Source: Leptolyngbya sp. KIOST-1 (lineage in GTDB: Bacteria; Cyanobacteriota; Cyanobacteriia; Phormidesmidales; Phormidesmidaceae). Taken from it: 64,000 nucleotides of DNA. This document shows positions 53,281 through 61,112 of this stretch, piece by piece. The position numbers were made by a program, and so were the translations under genes. The notes under the pieces were generated by a model. It was not told where the DNA came from and ran no database searches. It saw nothing but the letters and a program-made list of their open reading frames with translations. The stretch spans positions 186,001 through 250,000 of the forward strand of contig NZ_JQFA01000004.1 of NCBI RefSeq assembly GCF_000763385.1. The letters are read 5' to 3'. Each line of letters opens with the position of its first letter. Position 1 is the first letter of the stretch.

Positions 53281-53396
53281 CGGATGAGAGGTGCTGGCCA
53301 CAAGTCTGGCCACAACTAAGGAGCATCGCCGTGCTTACAGCCGTCCTGGCGTGGGAGCGGCTGATCATTCGGTGGGCGCAGGTATGCCTCAACTCT

Positions 53397-53726
53397 CTAC
53401 TCCAGAGCATTCCAGAGTTTGTCGGGGACCGTACGCGGCTTGCGTGAGACCAGGTTGGGTTTAAAGATAGCCGGATTAGAGCCATCTTCTACCACCAGGA
53501 AGCCCCCGGCCAGCAGCTTATCCACCAGGGCCTGGGCAGCGGCGGCTTCCATCTGGGTGTGGGCAACAATATCCGCCAGGGAGGCCCTCCGCTGACGCAC
53601 CAGCCAGTTCACCAGGGTGCGCTCCGGATCCGCGAGACCCAGCAGATCGGTCATTGTTTTGGGTCCGGCACCAGCACCTGGCTGCGGCCGGGGGGTGGGG
53701 CGTTCCCCAGGGAGGGGGTGAGTCAT
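53397..53726 (-). CDS. Winged-helix-like small protein (hypothetical)
   Basis: 109 residues. After a Pro-rich disordered start, residues 25-85 fit a MarR/winged-helix pattern: LVNWLVRQRRASLADIVAHT (helix 2), MEAAAAQALVDKLLAGGFLVV (recognition helix and wing). ATG 53726 has GGAG seven bases before it and starts 4 bp after the ParA-like stop codon, so it is translated as part of that unit. A DNA-binding or protein-binding role is likely; the target is unknown. Confidence 0.68.
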   Translation of the reverse strand: MTHPLPGERPTPRPQPGAGAGPKTMTDLLGLADPERTLVNWLVRQRRASLADIVAHTQMEAAAAQALVDKLLAGGFLVVEDGSNPAIFKPNLVSRKPRTVPDKLWNALE

Positions 53727-53730
53727 CGAG

Positions 53731-54510
53731 CTACTCCGTGGCAATGAGTTGGCGAGCTACGATGTGCACCTCCTGACTAAAGGCATGGTCGGGGTGGTGG
53801 AGCCAAAAAATACCGCCGCTGGCTAACTGCAGCATCTCATCGTTTTCATAGAACAGTCCACCGACGGGCACGCCGTACTGGGTTTGCACTTTGTCGATCA
53901 GCGTTTCGCGGGGGTAGATGTCGGGGGCCTTGTTGACCAGCAGGGTGATGTCGGGCACATCGAGCTTCTGGGCCACCTCAAGGGTGACGGCGGTGCCCAG
54001 AAAGTCCTGACGGTCGGGACGCAGGATGATCACCATGCGATCGGAAATGGCAATGGACAGCAGGGTTTCCTCGTTGAGGCCGGGGTGAGTGTCAATAAAC
54101 AGGTAATCGAGGTTAAGTTGATCGATCAGGTCGTGAAAGCCATCATTGAGCAGGCCAACGTCGTAGCCTTCCCGCAGAATTTTGGCGATTTCACCCGCCT
54201 TAAGGCTGGAGGGAACCAGGTACACCGTACCGCTGATCTCGGCGGAAGACCCCTCTGCGGTGACAACATGGGAGGTCACATCGTAGGCGGCATCCTTGGC
54301 GCTGCACTTGTCCCACAGGTAGTCATTGAGGGAGTGGGTAAAGTCTTCTTCGTCGAGGCCAAACAGCACGTGAATGCCAGGGGACTGAATATCGGTATCG
54401 ACAATGGCAACGCGCTTGCCCTGGCTGGCCACTGCCGTAGCAATGTTCGCCGTGAGGTTTGATTTGCCAGTGCCGCCGCGAAAGGAGTGAATCGAAATAA
54501 CCTGCGCCAT
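53731..54510 (-). CDS. ParA/MinD-like ATPase with altered signature lysine
   Basis: 259 residues from ATG 54510. The deviant Walker A motif reads SFRGGTGKSNLT: the P-loop lysine is present but the signature lysine of KGGxGK is Arg. IVDTDIQSPGIHVLFGL is the switch I region and FIDTHPGLNEET the Walker B/switch II. LLVNKAPDIYPRETL follows. Proteins of this type position cellular cargo or regulate by dimerisation. Partners are the downstream winged-helix gene and, divergent with 128 bp between, a tail-anchored cyclic-nucleotide domain protein. Confidence 0.86.
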   Translation of the reverse strand: MAQVISIHSFRGGTGKSNLTANIATAVASQGKRVAIVDTDIQSPGIHVLFGLDEEDFTHSLNDYLWDKCSAKDAAYDVTSHVVTAEGSSAEISGTVYLVPSSLKAGEIAKILREGYDVGLLNDGFHDLIDQLNLDYLFIDTHPGLNEETLLSIAISDRMVIILRPDRQDFLGTAVTLEVAQKLDVPDITLLVNKAPDIYPRETLIDKVQTQYGVPVGGLFYENDEMLQLASGGIFWLHHPDHAFSQEVHIVARQLIATE

Positions 54511-54638
54511 GGGACTTTCACCTCTGCCAGATAAACAACGAAGCTCTACGCGGGAATAGCTCACCCGAGTGAGCGATAGAACTGGGCCTAGTATGGGAAC
54601 AATAGCCGCGAAACTAACGCGCTGCGCGAAACTTATCT

Positions 54639-55151
54639 ATGGAAAAACTCACCTATTCCCCAGGCGACGTGATCTATCGGGAAGGAGACGAAAGCCAGCA
54701 GGTTTATCTGATCAAGTCGGGCCGCATCGATCTGGTGGACACATACCCGGAGACCGGTCAGGTAGTCGCGAAATCCCTAGGCCCAGGGCGAGTTTTTGGC
54801 GAGGTAGAGCTGATCGATCGCCGCCCCCGATCTTCCACGGCCCAGGCCCGCGAGGAGGCCAAAATCGTAATTTTCTCCCATGACGAAATCATGGATATGG
54901 TGTTTGAAAACCCTGAAAAAAGTCTGATTTTAGCCCGTGATGTGTTTGACCGGCTGCGGCAGCTCTACAGCGCCGACAGCCTGGACGGGGAACTGACCAA
55001 GCTGCGCGAGGAGATGCACGAAACCATTAAGTCGGCGGTGATTAGCCATGAGGCGCGGGTGGTCAAGAGCCACAACGGCATGGCGGCGATCGCGCTTCCG
55101 GTGGTGCTGCTGATTGCTATTGTCGTAGGTATGCAGATCTATTTGCACTAG
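54639..55151 (+). CDS. Tail-anchored cyclic-nucleotide-binding domain protein
   Basis: 170 residues. Residues 1-115 form a cNMP-binding beta-roll: YSPGDVIYREGDESQQVYLIKSG at the start and GRVFGEVELIDRRPRSSTAQA in the phosphate-binding position (FGExxLxxxxxRSxT-like, so ligand binding is plausible). A helix links to a single C-terminal membrane segment (about 146-166, IALPVVLLIAIVVGM), leaving four residues outside. It would be a tail-anchored protein facing the cytoplasm. It has no HTH, so it is not a Crp regulator. A strong terminator follows at 55190. Confidence 0.85.
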   Translation: MEKLTYSPGDVIYREGDESQQVYLIKSGRIDLVDTYPETGQVVAKSLGPGRVFGEVELIDRRPRSSTAQAREEAKIVIFSHDEIMDMVFENPEKSLILARDVFDRLRQLYSADSLDGELTKLREEMHETIKSAVISHEARVVKSHNGMAAIALPVVLLIAIVVGMQIYLH

Positions 55152-55189
55152 GCAGCGGCCCATTGCGGCAATGAATGGCTTTAACAGAT

Positions 55190-55229
55190 AAAAGCTGCGG
55201 ATAGAGGACATCCGCAGCTTTTGTTTTTT
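55190..55229 (+). terminator. Terminator between the cNMP-domain gene and small membrane gene (copy 1)
   Basis: A 13-bp perfect stem AAAAGCTGCGGAT / ATCCGCAGCTTTT with a 7-base loop, followed by GTTTTTT. It ends the plus-strand gene and, with its A/T-rich left side, may also end the converging small gene. The second copy lies at 55893-55932. Confidence 0.85.
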
Positions 55230-55262
55230 AGCTTAAATCTAACTATTAAAGATCGATTTTAT

Positions 55263-55448
55263 TTAGTATTTCCAGGCCAAGTAAATAACCGAGGCAAAGG
55301 CAATTAGGGTGGCGATACCGATGTAGACCATCTTAAACTCGTGCCCCTCAATCGCATGTTCTAATTCCTGGTCGAGGTCCTGGCGAAACTGTTGAATTTT
55401 GTCGCCTGCCTGGGGGTCGTTGATAGATTTATAGGAAGGTTTGGCCAT
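55263..55448 (-). CDS. Small single-span membrane protein, copy 1
   Basis: 61 residues from ATG 55448 (MAKPSYKSINDPQAGDK). A charged helix (QFRQDLDQELEHAIEGHEF) is followed by one membrane segment (VYIGIATLIAFASVIYLAW) and a KY end. I do not recognise the family; it resembles short thylakoid-type proteins only in architecture. A longer frame to 55496 is possible but less likely. Identical to the second copy, including its upstream region, so both could be expressed. Confidence 0.7.
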   Translation of the reverse strand: MAKPSYKSINDPQAGDKIQQFRQDLDQELEHAIEGHEFKMVYIGIATLIAFASVIYLAWKY

Positions 55449-55892
55449 TATCTTCGCTCTCAGATATGCCCCATTAGCGTTCCCGCAAATACCCAAAAAT
55501 CACGGCGTCCTGACTGGTAGTTATACCTGATCCAGGGGCACTTTAGAAACAACGTTTGATAAAAACTGCCGCGTTTTTAACCATAGCCCTACCTGGACGT
55601 TCGGGGGGTATCAACGTAAAGCGGGACAAAGGGAGCTTCAGTGCAACGTATCAATAAGCACCCTATCGAGAAGAGATAAAAGGCTCTGCGGCAGCGCCCA
55701 GAGCCCGGTATCGTTACCGGTACGAATTCAAAACGGTTGAGCTTGAGTCTCAACAGGCAGGGGCTGTGCCCTGCCAGGCTGCAACGCCGGACGCACCCCC
55801 GAGTTCTTCCCCAGACGGGGGCCATGCTTGACGTCGGGTTGTGACTGATGGTGGCTAGCGCTTCGGCTCTGCCCTGCGCCTCTTTAACAGAT

Positions 55893-55932
55893 AAAAGCTG
55901 CGGATAGAGGACATCCGCAGCTTTTGTTTTTT
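55893..55932 (+). terminator. Terminator hairpin, copy 2
   Basis: Same stem and U-tract as at 55190-55229, carried within the duplication. Confidence 0.8.
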
Positions 55933-55965
55933 AGCTTAAATCTAACTATTAAAGATCGATTTTAT

Positions 55966-56151
55966 TTAGTATTTCCAGGCCAAGTAAATAACCGAGGCAA
56001 AGGCAATTAGGGTGGCGATACCGATGTAGACCATCTTAAACTCGTGCCCCTCAATCGCATGTTCTAATTCCTGGTCGAGGTCCTGGCGAAACTGTTGAAT
56101 TTTGTCGCCTGCCTGGGGGTCGTTGATAGATTTATAGGAAGGTTTGGCCAT
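55966..56151 (-). CDS. Small single-span membrane protein, copy 2
   Basis: Same 61-residue product as the gene at 55263-55448, without visible difference. This copy lies directly beside the insertion sequence (157 bp from its left end). Before the insertion this gene and devB would have been divergent neighbours. Confidence 0.7.
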   Translation of the reverse strand: MAKPSYKSINDPQAGDKIQQFRQDLDQELEHAIEGHEFKMVYIGIATLIAFASVIYLAWKY

Positions 56152-56444
56152 TATCTTCGCTCTCAGATATGCCCCATTAGCGTTCCCGCAAATACCCAAA
56201 AATCACGGCGTCCTGACTGGTAGTTATACCTGATCCAGGGGCACTTTAGAAACAACGTTTGATAAAAACTGCCGCGTTTTTAACCATAGCCCTACCTGGA
56301 CGTTCGGGGGGTATCAACGTAAAGCGGGACAAAGGGAGCTTCAGTGCAACGTATCAATAAGCACCCTATCGAGAAGAGATAAAAGGCTCTGCGGCAGCGC
56401 CCAGAGCCCGGTATCGTTACCGGTACGAATTCAAAACGGGAACG

Positions 56445-58049
56445 ATGACCTCTACTATACGAGAGCGGCGACAACAGGTGGCCGAATGTTTGAGAACGCA
56501 AGGTCGAGCGGCGCTGAGTGCGCTAGCTGAGGCGACGGGATTGAGCCGCAGCAGTGTTCATCGCCATCGGCAGTCGATAGACCGCGCTGAGCAACACCCT
56601 GAGTCAGGCTGGTGGGAAACAGCGGTGGGATATCCGTGGCTAGTACGCCTGGTGATAGCGGTGGTGTATCACTTTGGGATTAAGCAAGGGGTTGGAGCCG
56701 AGAGCCTATCGGCGTTCTTTAAGGCGATTCATCTGGACACTCACATGGGTAGTTCGGCCACAGCATTACGACAACTCAAACATCGAGTGGAGACAGCTAT
56801 CGTTGAGTACGGCAGCGCTCAAGCTGAGCGCTGCCAACCGACTGAGGGCCAAGGGGTCTGGTTGGGGGCCGATGAAACCTTTTTTGGATTACCCACCCTG
56901 GTGCTGATGGAGTTGGCCAGCGGCTTTATTTTCACCGAAGTCGAAACGAAAGAGCGCACCTACAGCACCTGGAAAGCGCAGCTCCCACCGGGGTGGGAAT
57001 CAGCTGGATGGACCTGTCATAGCTTGGTCAGCGACGATGCTCGGGCGCTGATTAAATTGGCCACAACCGGCTTAGGCACGGTCAGTGTGGCGGACTTATT
57101 CCATACCCTGCGCAATCTGGGACGACCGCTAGGGCGGAGTCAGGGGCAGCAGTTGGCGCAGTTGGATAAGCAAGCCAGGCAACTGCTGCACCGCCTAAGT
57201 CAAGCGTCTACGGAGGAGACTCAGACAGCCCTTCAGGCTCAGTATGACGCGGTGGTTAACCAGCAACAGCGCGTTATCGAGGACCAACAGCGTTACCGTC
57301 TAACGCGACAGGCCATCAGTCTGAGTGTTCATCCCTTCGAGTTGGAGCGCGCCCAATGGCAACTAGCCACCGACCTATCGACTCGACTGAGTGCCCTACT
57401 GCCCACCCTCAACGCCCTGGCTGCAAACTATGGGGGAGCCTCGGCGGTGGCAGCGGTGGCGACCTTTGAACGCCAGATCCCGGCGTTAGCCCAAGGCGTT
57501 CACGCCTGGTGGCATTGGGTCACTCAAGCCCTATCGACCCAAACCCATGACCCTGAGCTGCAAAACTGGGTCTTAACCGTCCTATTGCCTTGGCTATATT
57601 GGTTGCAGCAAGCCAATAAAACCCGCACCTCTCACCTCAAGCATCGCTACCAGCAGGCCGCTAGTGACGCCTTTGATGCGGTGATGGCCGCTGAGATCAC
57701 CCTCACTCTTCAGCAGGAGGAACTCTTGTGCTGGATTCAATGGGGCCGACGGATGTGTGCCAACTATCAACGCACCTCCTCAGCCGTGGAGGGCCGCAAT
57801 GGCTATCTCGCCCAACGACATCACGCCTCCCGTGGCTTTTCAGCCCAGGCATTGACGGTGCTCACTGTCCTCCACAATTTTGACCTCAAGCGTCCTGATG
57901 GTACGACAGCGGCTCAGCGACTCTTTGGCCAGGAGTTTCCTGACCTCTTTGAGTCCGTCTTGAGTACCTTCACAGAGTTACCTATGCCTAGGCGGTCTTC
58001 TTCGTCACAACTGCCCAATCCCTGGTACGGTCAACCTGTCTCGGCTTAA
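56445..58049 (+). CDS. DUF6399-type transposase
   Basis: 534 residues. An N-terminal helix-turn-helix (TGLSRSSVHRHRQSI) is followed by a catalytic core in which three acidic residues could form a DDE triad: WLGADETFFGLP, SVADLFHTLRNLG and SSAVEGRNGYLAQRHH. The closing region HNFDLKRPDGTTAAQRLFG is typical of DUF6399 proteins. The family-to-IS assignment is mine and moderately sure; the terminal repeats and target duplication around it support a transposase. The frame is intact. The last 20 or so residues are encoded by the right terminal region, which recurs at 58525. Confidence 0.8.
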   Translation: MTSTIRERRQQVAECLRTQGRAALSALAEATGLSRSSVHRHRQSIDRAEQHPESGWWETAVGYPWLVRLVIAVVYHFGIKQGVGAESLSAFFKAIHLDTHMGSSATALRQLKHRVETAIVEYGSAQAERCQPTEGQGVWLGADETFFGLPTLVLMELASGFIFTEVETKERTYSTWKAQLPPGWESAGWTCHSLVSDDARALIKLATTGLGTVSVADLFHTLRNLGRPLGRSQGQQLAQLDKQARQLLHRLSQASTEETQTALQAQYDAVVNQQQRVIEDQQRYRLTRQAISLSVHPFELERAQWQLATDLSTRLSALLPTLNALAANYGGASAVAAVATFERQIPALAQGVHAWWHWVTQALSTQTHDPELQNWVLTVLLPWLYWLQQANKTRTSHLKHRYQQAASDAFDAVMAAEITLTLQQEELLCWIQWGRRMCANYQRTSSAVEGRNGYLAQRHHASRGFSAQALTVLTVLHNFDLKRPDGTTAAQRLFGQEFPDLFESVLSTFTELPMPRRSSSSQLPNPWYGQPVSA

Positions 58050-58404
58050 GTTGATACCCATGTTGAGCTATCTGAAAGCAGGCATCATAGGCTGAAATAT
58101 TGTGGGCGATCGCAATTTCCAACGCCTCACTAACAACCTCTTGAATACCGATTGCTTGTAAGGACAACGCCCTCAATCGAGCCAAACTAGCCTTTGCTTT
58201 ATCCGCCGGATAGTTAGCCCGGCGCACGTACTGCCAGAGCACATTAGCGCATTCGGCAAAGAACAGCTCAGGAACATACAACTCAGTGTCTGGCTGAGTG
58301 CTCAGTTTCTCAAAAAGTGCCTCTGCTTGGGCTGAGCCTTCTTGCTCAATAAAAAGCTTAATGGCAACGCTGGCATCAACCACACAGCGGGTGGGTTCAC
58401 TCAT
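57988..58404 (-). pseudogene. VapC-type PIN toxin, 3' end replaced by IS sequence
   Basis: Open for 138 codons. Residues 1-115 are a VapC PIN domain: VVDASVAIKLFIEQEG (first Asp), FFAECANVLWQYV (Glu), HNISAYDACFQIA (third acidic residue). At 58059/58060 the frame enters the inner right end of the insertion sequence, read backwards, giving a 23-residue tail (GYQLKPRQVDRTRDW...). The expected C-terminal LVTAD segment with the last catalytic Asp is missing. Probably inactive. Its ATG overlaps the vapB fragment as in intact vapBC operons. Confidence 0.78.
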
Positions 58405-58524
58405 CGTATCCCCGAATTTCTCGTAAGAGGGTTACGCTGTCGGGGGCGATCGTAGGCGGCGTCCATCGCGCTTGATGAATCTCTTGCAGGATCTTCGTTT
58501 GGCTTTGCCGCTGGGCTTCAATCT
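58397..58524 (-). pseudogene. Antitoxin (VapB-like) C-terminal fragment
   Basis: On minus, a frame ending in TGA at 58397-58399 encodes about 41 residues, ending TLLREIRGYDE, upstream of and overlapping vapC. This resembles the C-terminal half of cyanobacterial antitoxins paired with VapC (IEAQRQSQTKILQEIHQ). The frame is cut at 58524/58525 by the outer right end of the insertion sequence, where an in-frame TAG falls on the junction. The N-terminal DNA-binding half and start codon are absent. Confidence 0.65.
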
Positions 58525-58621
58525 AGTACCTTCACAGAGTTACCTATGCCTAGGCGGTCTTCTTCGTCACAACTGCCCAATCCCTGGTACGGTCAACCTG
58601 TCTCGGCTTAAGTTGATACCC
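58525..58621 (+). repeat. Outer copy of the IS right end (97 bp)
   Basis: Identical by eye to 57963-58059 with a constant 562-bp offset, including the right terminal inverted repeat. The target duplication CGTTCGGG starts at the next base. Confidence 0.9.
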
Positions 58622-58633
58622 CGTTCGGGACCT

Positions 58634-59815
58634 ATGACTCTCAAAGCCATCACCGCCAAGACTAATGGTTACCGCTGGGCTGCCGCTGCGCTGCTGCTAC
58701 TGATCAGTGGCTGGGGGGTGTATGCGGCGCGATCGCACCTCACCCGCCCGGCCCCGGTAACGACCGCCACCCCTGCGCCAGTGCCCACGGTGGCGGCCCT
58801 GGGCCGGATTGAGCCGACCTCATCGGTGATCAAGCTGTCGGTGGCCAACGCCCAGGACAGCCGGGTGAACCAGCTGCTGGTTCGGGAGGGCGATCGAGTG
58901 GAGGCCAACCAGATCATTGCCACCCTCCAGGGCATTGAAAAGCTTCAAGCCGAGGTGGCCGAGGCCGAACAAAACGTTGCCCTACAGCGGGCCAGGGTGA
59001 ACCAGGCCCAAACCGCCGCCGCCACCCCCAGCCAGCAGACGGCCCAGCAGGCCACAATTCGACAGCTCGAAGCGGAGCTGCGGGCGGCGGAGCAGCAAAA
59101 TCAGGCGGCGATCGTCGGGGCGGCCGCCACCCTGCGCCAGGCCGAGGCCGACTACGATCGCTACCAGCAGCTCTACAGCCGAGGGGCCGTCAGCGCCACT
59201 GAATTGGACAGCCAACGAAAGAACCTGGATACCGCCCGCGCCAGTCTTCGGCAGGCCGAGGCTCAGCTGGCTGGCAGCCGCCAAACCCTGAGCGCTCAGA
59301 TTCAGTCCGCCACCGCCAGCCTGGCCCAGCTCAGCGAAGTCCGCCCGGTGGATGTGAGTGTTGCCCAGGCCGAGGTGGCCTATGCCCAAAGCCAGCTCGA
59401 CCGGGCCAGGGCCGACCTGGAAGACTTCTACGTGCGGGTGCCCGTGGCGGGACAAATTTTGCGGATCAACACGCGGGTGGGGGAACGGGTCAACCCCGAT
59501 CAGGGAATTGTGGATCTGGGTCAAACCGACCAGATGGTGGTGATTGCCGAGATCTACGAAACCGACGTACCGAAGCTGGCGATCGGCCAGCGGGCCGAGA
59601 TTACCAGCGAAAACGGCGGCTTTACCAACACCCTTCGGGGCGAGGTGGAAGCCATTGGGCTGCAAATCCGCAAAACCGATGTGCTCAACTCGGACCCAGC
59701 CGCCGACAGCAATGCCCGCGTGGTGGAGGCCAAAATTAAACTTGACCCCGCCGATAGCCAGCAGGTTGCCGCGCTGACCTACATGCAAGTGCGGGTCAAA
59801 ATTCGAGTGGATTAG
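58634..59815 (+). CDS. devB: DevB-like membrane fusion protein (HlyD family)
   Basis: Periplasmic adaptor of an ABC exporter. 393 residues from ATG 58634. A membrane segment (WAAAALLLLISGWGVYAA, residues 15-33) is followed by a lipoyl half-motif (TVAALGRIEPTSSVIKL), a long helical hairpin with coiled coil (about 100-245), the second lipoyl half (DFYVRVPVAGQILRI) and a beta-barrel. The DevB type is identified by AALGRIEP and by the devC-devA genes that follow. Any upstream extension of the frame would be read from insertion-sequence DNA and is rejected. The insertion lies 12 bp before the start codon. Confidence 0.9.
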   Translation: MTLKAITAKTNGYRWAAAALLLLISGWGVYAARSHLTRPAPVTTATPAPVPTVAALGRIEPTSSVIKLSVANAQDSRVNQLLVREGDRVEANQIIATLQGIEKLQAEVAEAEQNVALQRARVNQAQTAAATPSQQTAQQATIRQLEAELRAAEQQNQAAIVGAAATLRQAEADYDRYQQLYSRGAVSATELDSQRKNLDTARASLRQAEAQLAGSRQTLSAQIQSATASLAQLSEVRPVDVSVAQAEVAYAQSQLDRARADLEDFYVRVPVAGQILRINTRVGERVNPDQGIVDLGQTDQMVVIAEIYETDVPKLAIGQRAEITSENGGFTNTLRGEVEAIGLQIRKTDVLNSDPAADSNARVVEAKIKLDPADSQQVAALTYMQVRVKIRVD

Positions 59816-59900
59816 CTCGGTTAGGGCCCACCACCGGGCGGAACCGGTGCCCTGGGGCAACGGTTAAAACAGTGACCGCATTCTTTACCACGGGCGATCC

Positions 59901-61073
59901 ATGGTCTTTGGCAAGTTACCTTTCCCCCGTCAGGAAAAACCTCTGGCCTGGTCTCAGCTCTCGCACCAGCGGGTGCGGTTGCTGGTGGCGCTGTCAGGTA
60001 TCTCCTTCGCCAACATTTTGATCTTTATGCAGCTGGGCTTTCGCTCAGCGATGTTTAGCGGCACGACCAACGTGCCCGCCAGCCTGGATGGCGACGTGTT
60101 TTTGATCAACGAAAAGAGCCAGTTCCTGGGCAACGAAACCTTTGACAAGCCCCAGCTTTATCGGGCCGCCGCGGTGCCTGGGGTGGCCTCCGCCCGACCG
60201 TTTTACTACAACACGGCCAGCTGGGTAAACCCCGACAATCGCAAGACCACCAACATTACCGTGATTGCCCTGAACCCGGCTCAGCCGGTAATGACCCTCC
60301 CCGCCATCAACAATCAGCTGGCTCTGGTCGAACAGAGCGATCGCATGCTGTTTGATACCCAGTCGCTGCCCTCGCTGGGCAACATTGCCGTGGAGTTTGC
60401 GGCGGGCCAGGACACTCCGATCGAAGTGCAGGGCCGCAAGATGCGGGTCAATGGCACCTACTCCCTGGGCAGCAACATCTTCAAACGGGGCCACATTGTC
60501 ATCAGCGATGTCAACTACCTGCGGCTGTTTGGGGCCGCCCAGGCCAATCAGCTCCACGCTGGGGTGCTCAAGCTGGAACCGGGGGCCGATGGACCCACTG
60601 TGATTGCCGAGCTGGAGCGTTTGTTGCCCACGGAGATCAAAGCCCTGAGCCATGCTGAGCTGATCGAGCTGGAGCAGAGCTACTGGGCCAAGGAACCGGC
60701 CGGCATTATTTTTGACTTCGGCACCATCATGGGTTTTGTGGTGGGGGTCGTGATTGTTTACCAGGTGCTGTATTCAGACGTCAACGATCACCTGTCGGAG
60801 TACGCCACCCTGAAGGCAATTGGCTACTCGGACCGCCAGCTTCTGCTGGTGGTGTTCCAGGAGGCCACCATTCTGGCGGTGCTAGGATTCATACCCGGCA
60901 TTCTGTGCTCGCTGGGCCTCTACGCCCTGCTGAGCAACCTCACCGGAGTGGCGGTGCTGATGCGCCTGGGGGTAGGGCTCCAGGTGTTTTCGATGACCCT
61001 GGTGATGGGGGTACTGTCGGCGGCGATCGCGGTGCGGAAACTGCGATCGGCTGACCCCGCCGACGTGTTTTAG
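59901..61073 (+). CDS. devC: DevC-like ABC exporter permease
   Basis: 390 residues: an N-terminal membrane segment (SFANILIFMQLGFRSAMF), a large periplasmic domain (about 60-260), and three C-terminal membrane helices in the FtsX/MacB-like arrangement (about 275-380), with the conserved DHLSEYATLKAIGYSDRQL. In heterocyst formers DevBCA with TolC exports envelope glycolipids; homologues in other cyanobacteria export unknown lipids or peptides. 85 bp after devB, 39 bp before devA. Confidence 0.9.
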   Translation: MVFGKLPFPRQEKPLAWSQLSHQRVRLLVALSGISFANILIFMQLGFRSAMFSGTTNVPASLDGDVFLINEKSQFLGNETFDKPQLYRAAAVPGVASARPFYYNTASWVNPDNRKTTNITVIALNPAQPVMTLPAINNQLALVEQSDRMLFDTQSLPSLGNIAVEFAAGQDTPIEVQGRKMRVNGTYSLGSNIFKRGHIVISDVNYLRLFGAAQANQLHAGVLKLEPGADGPTVIAELERLLPTEIKALSHAELIELEQSYWAKEPAGIIFDFGTIMGFVVGVVIVYQVLYSDVNDHLSEYATLKAIGYSDRQLLLVVFQEATILAVLGFIPGILCSLGLYALLSNLTGVAVLMRLGVGLQVFSMTLVMGVLSAAIAVRKLRSADPADVF

Positions 61074-61112
61074 GAAGTTTTAGAGTTGGGATTTTGGGCT
61101 GGAGAGGCTGCT

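Larger units (their letters stand above)
55179..55736. repeat. 558-bp direct duplication, unit 1
   Basis: Identical by eye, with constant 703-bp offset, to 55882-56439. It contains a terminator hairpin, the small membrane protein gene with its upstream region, the 8-mer CGTTCGGG (55598-55605) and the first 131 bp of the insertion sequence (55606-55736). After 55736 the sequence departs into 145 bp (55737-55881) found only once here, without a complete gene. Confidence 0.9.
55882..56439. repeat. 558-bp direct duplication, unit 2
   Basis: Second unit of the repeat; here the insertion-sequence left end continues into the full element. The junction at 55881/55882 is where the single-copy 145-bp segment meets the repeated flank. 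Confidence 0.9.
56309..58621 (+). mobile_element. Insertion sequence unit with captured vapBC fragment, 8-bp target duplication
   Basis: Left end GGGTATCAACGTAAAGCGGG (56309) and, in reverse, right end GGGTATCAACTTAAGCCGAG (58621) are inverted repeats with about 19 of the first 24 bases equal. CGTTCGGG flanks both outer ends directly (56301-56308 and 58622-58629). Inside lie the transposase gene, an inner copy of the right end (finishing at 58059), a vapBC piece, then the outer right end (58525-58621). The basic element would be 56309-58059 (1751 bp). The target duplication lies at the outer end, so the larger unit seems to be what inserted. About 12 bp separate the unit from the devB start. 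Confidence 0.85.

Noticed and set aside
55737-55881. Short open frame in the 145-bp single-copy segment
   Set aside because: It might be the tail of a transposase-type gene, but nothing in so short a stretch supports a name.
58472-58633. N-terminal extension of the devB frame
   Set aside because: These codons come from the vapB fragment and the IS right end; the membrane fusion protein starts at ATG 58634.
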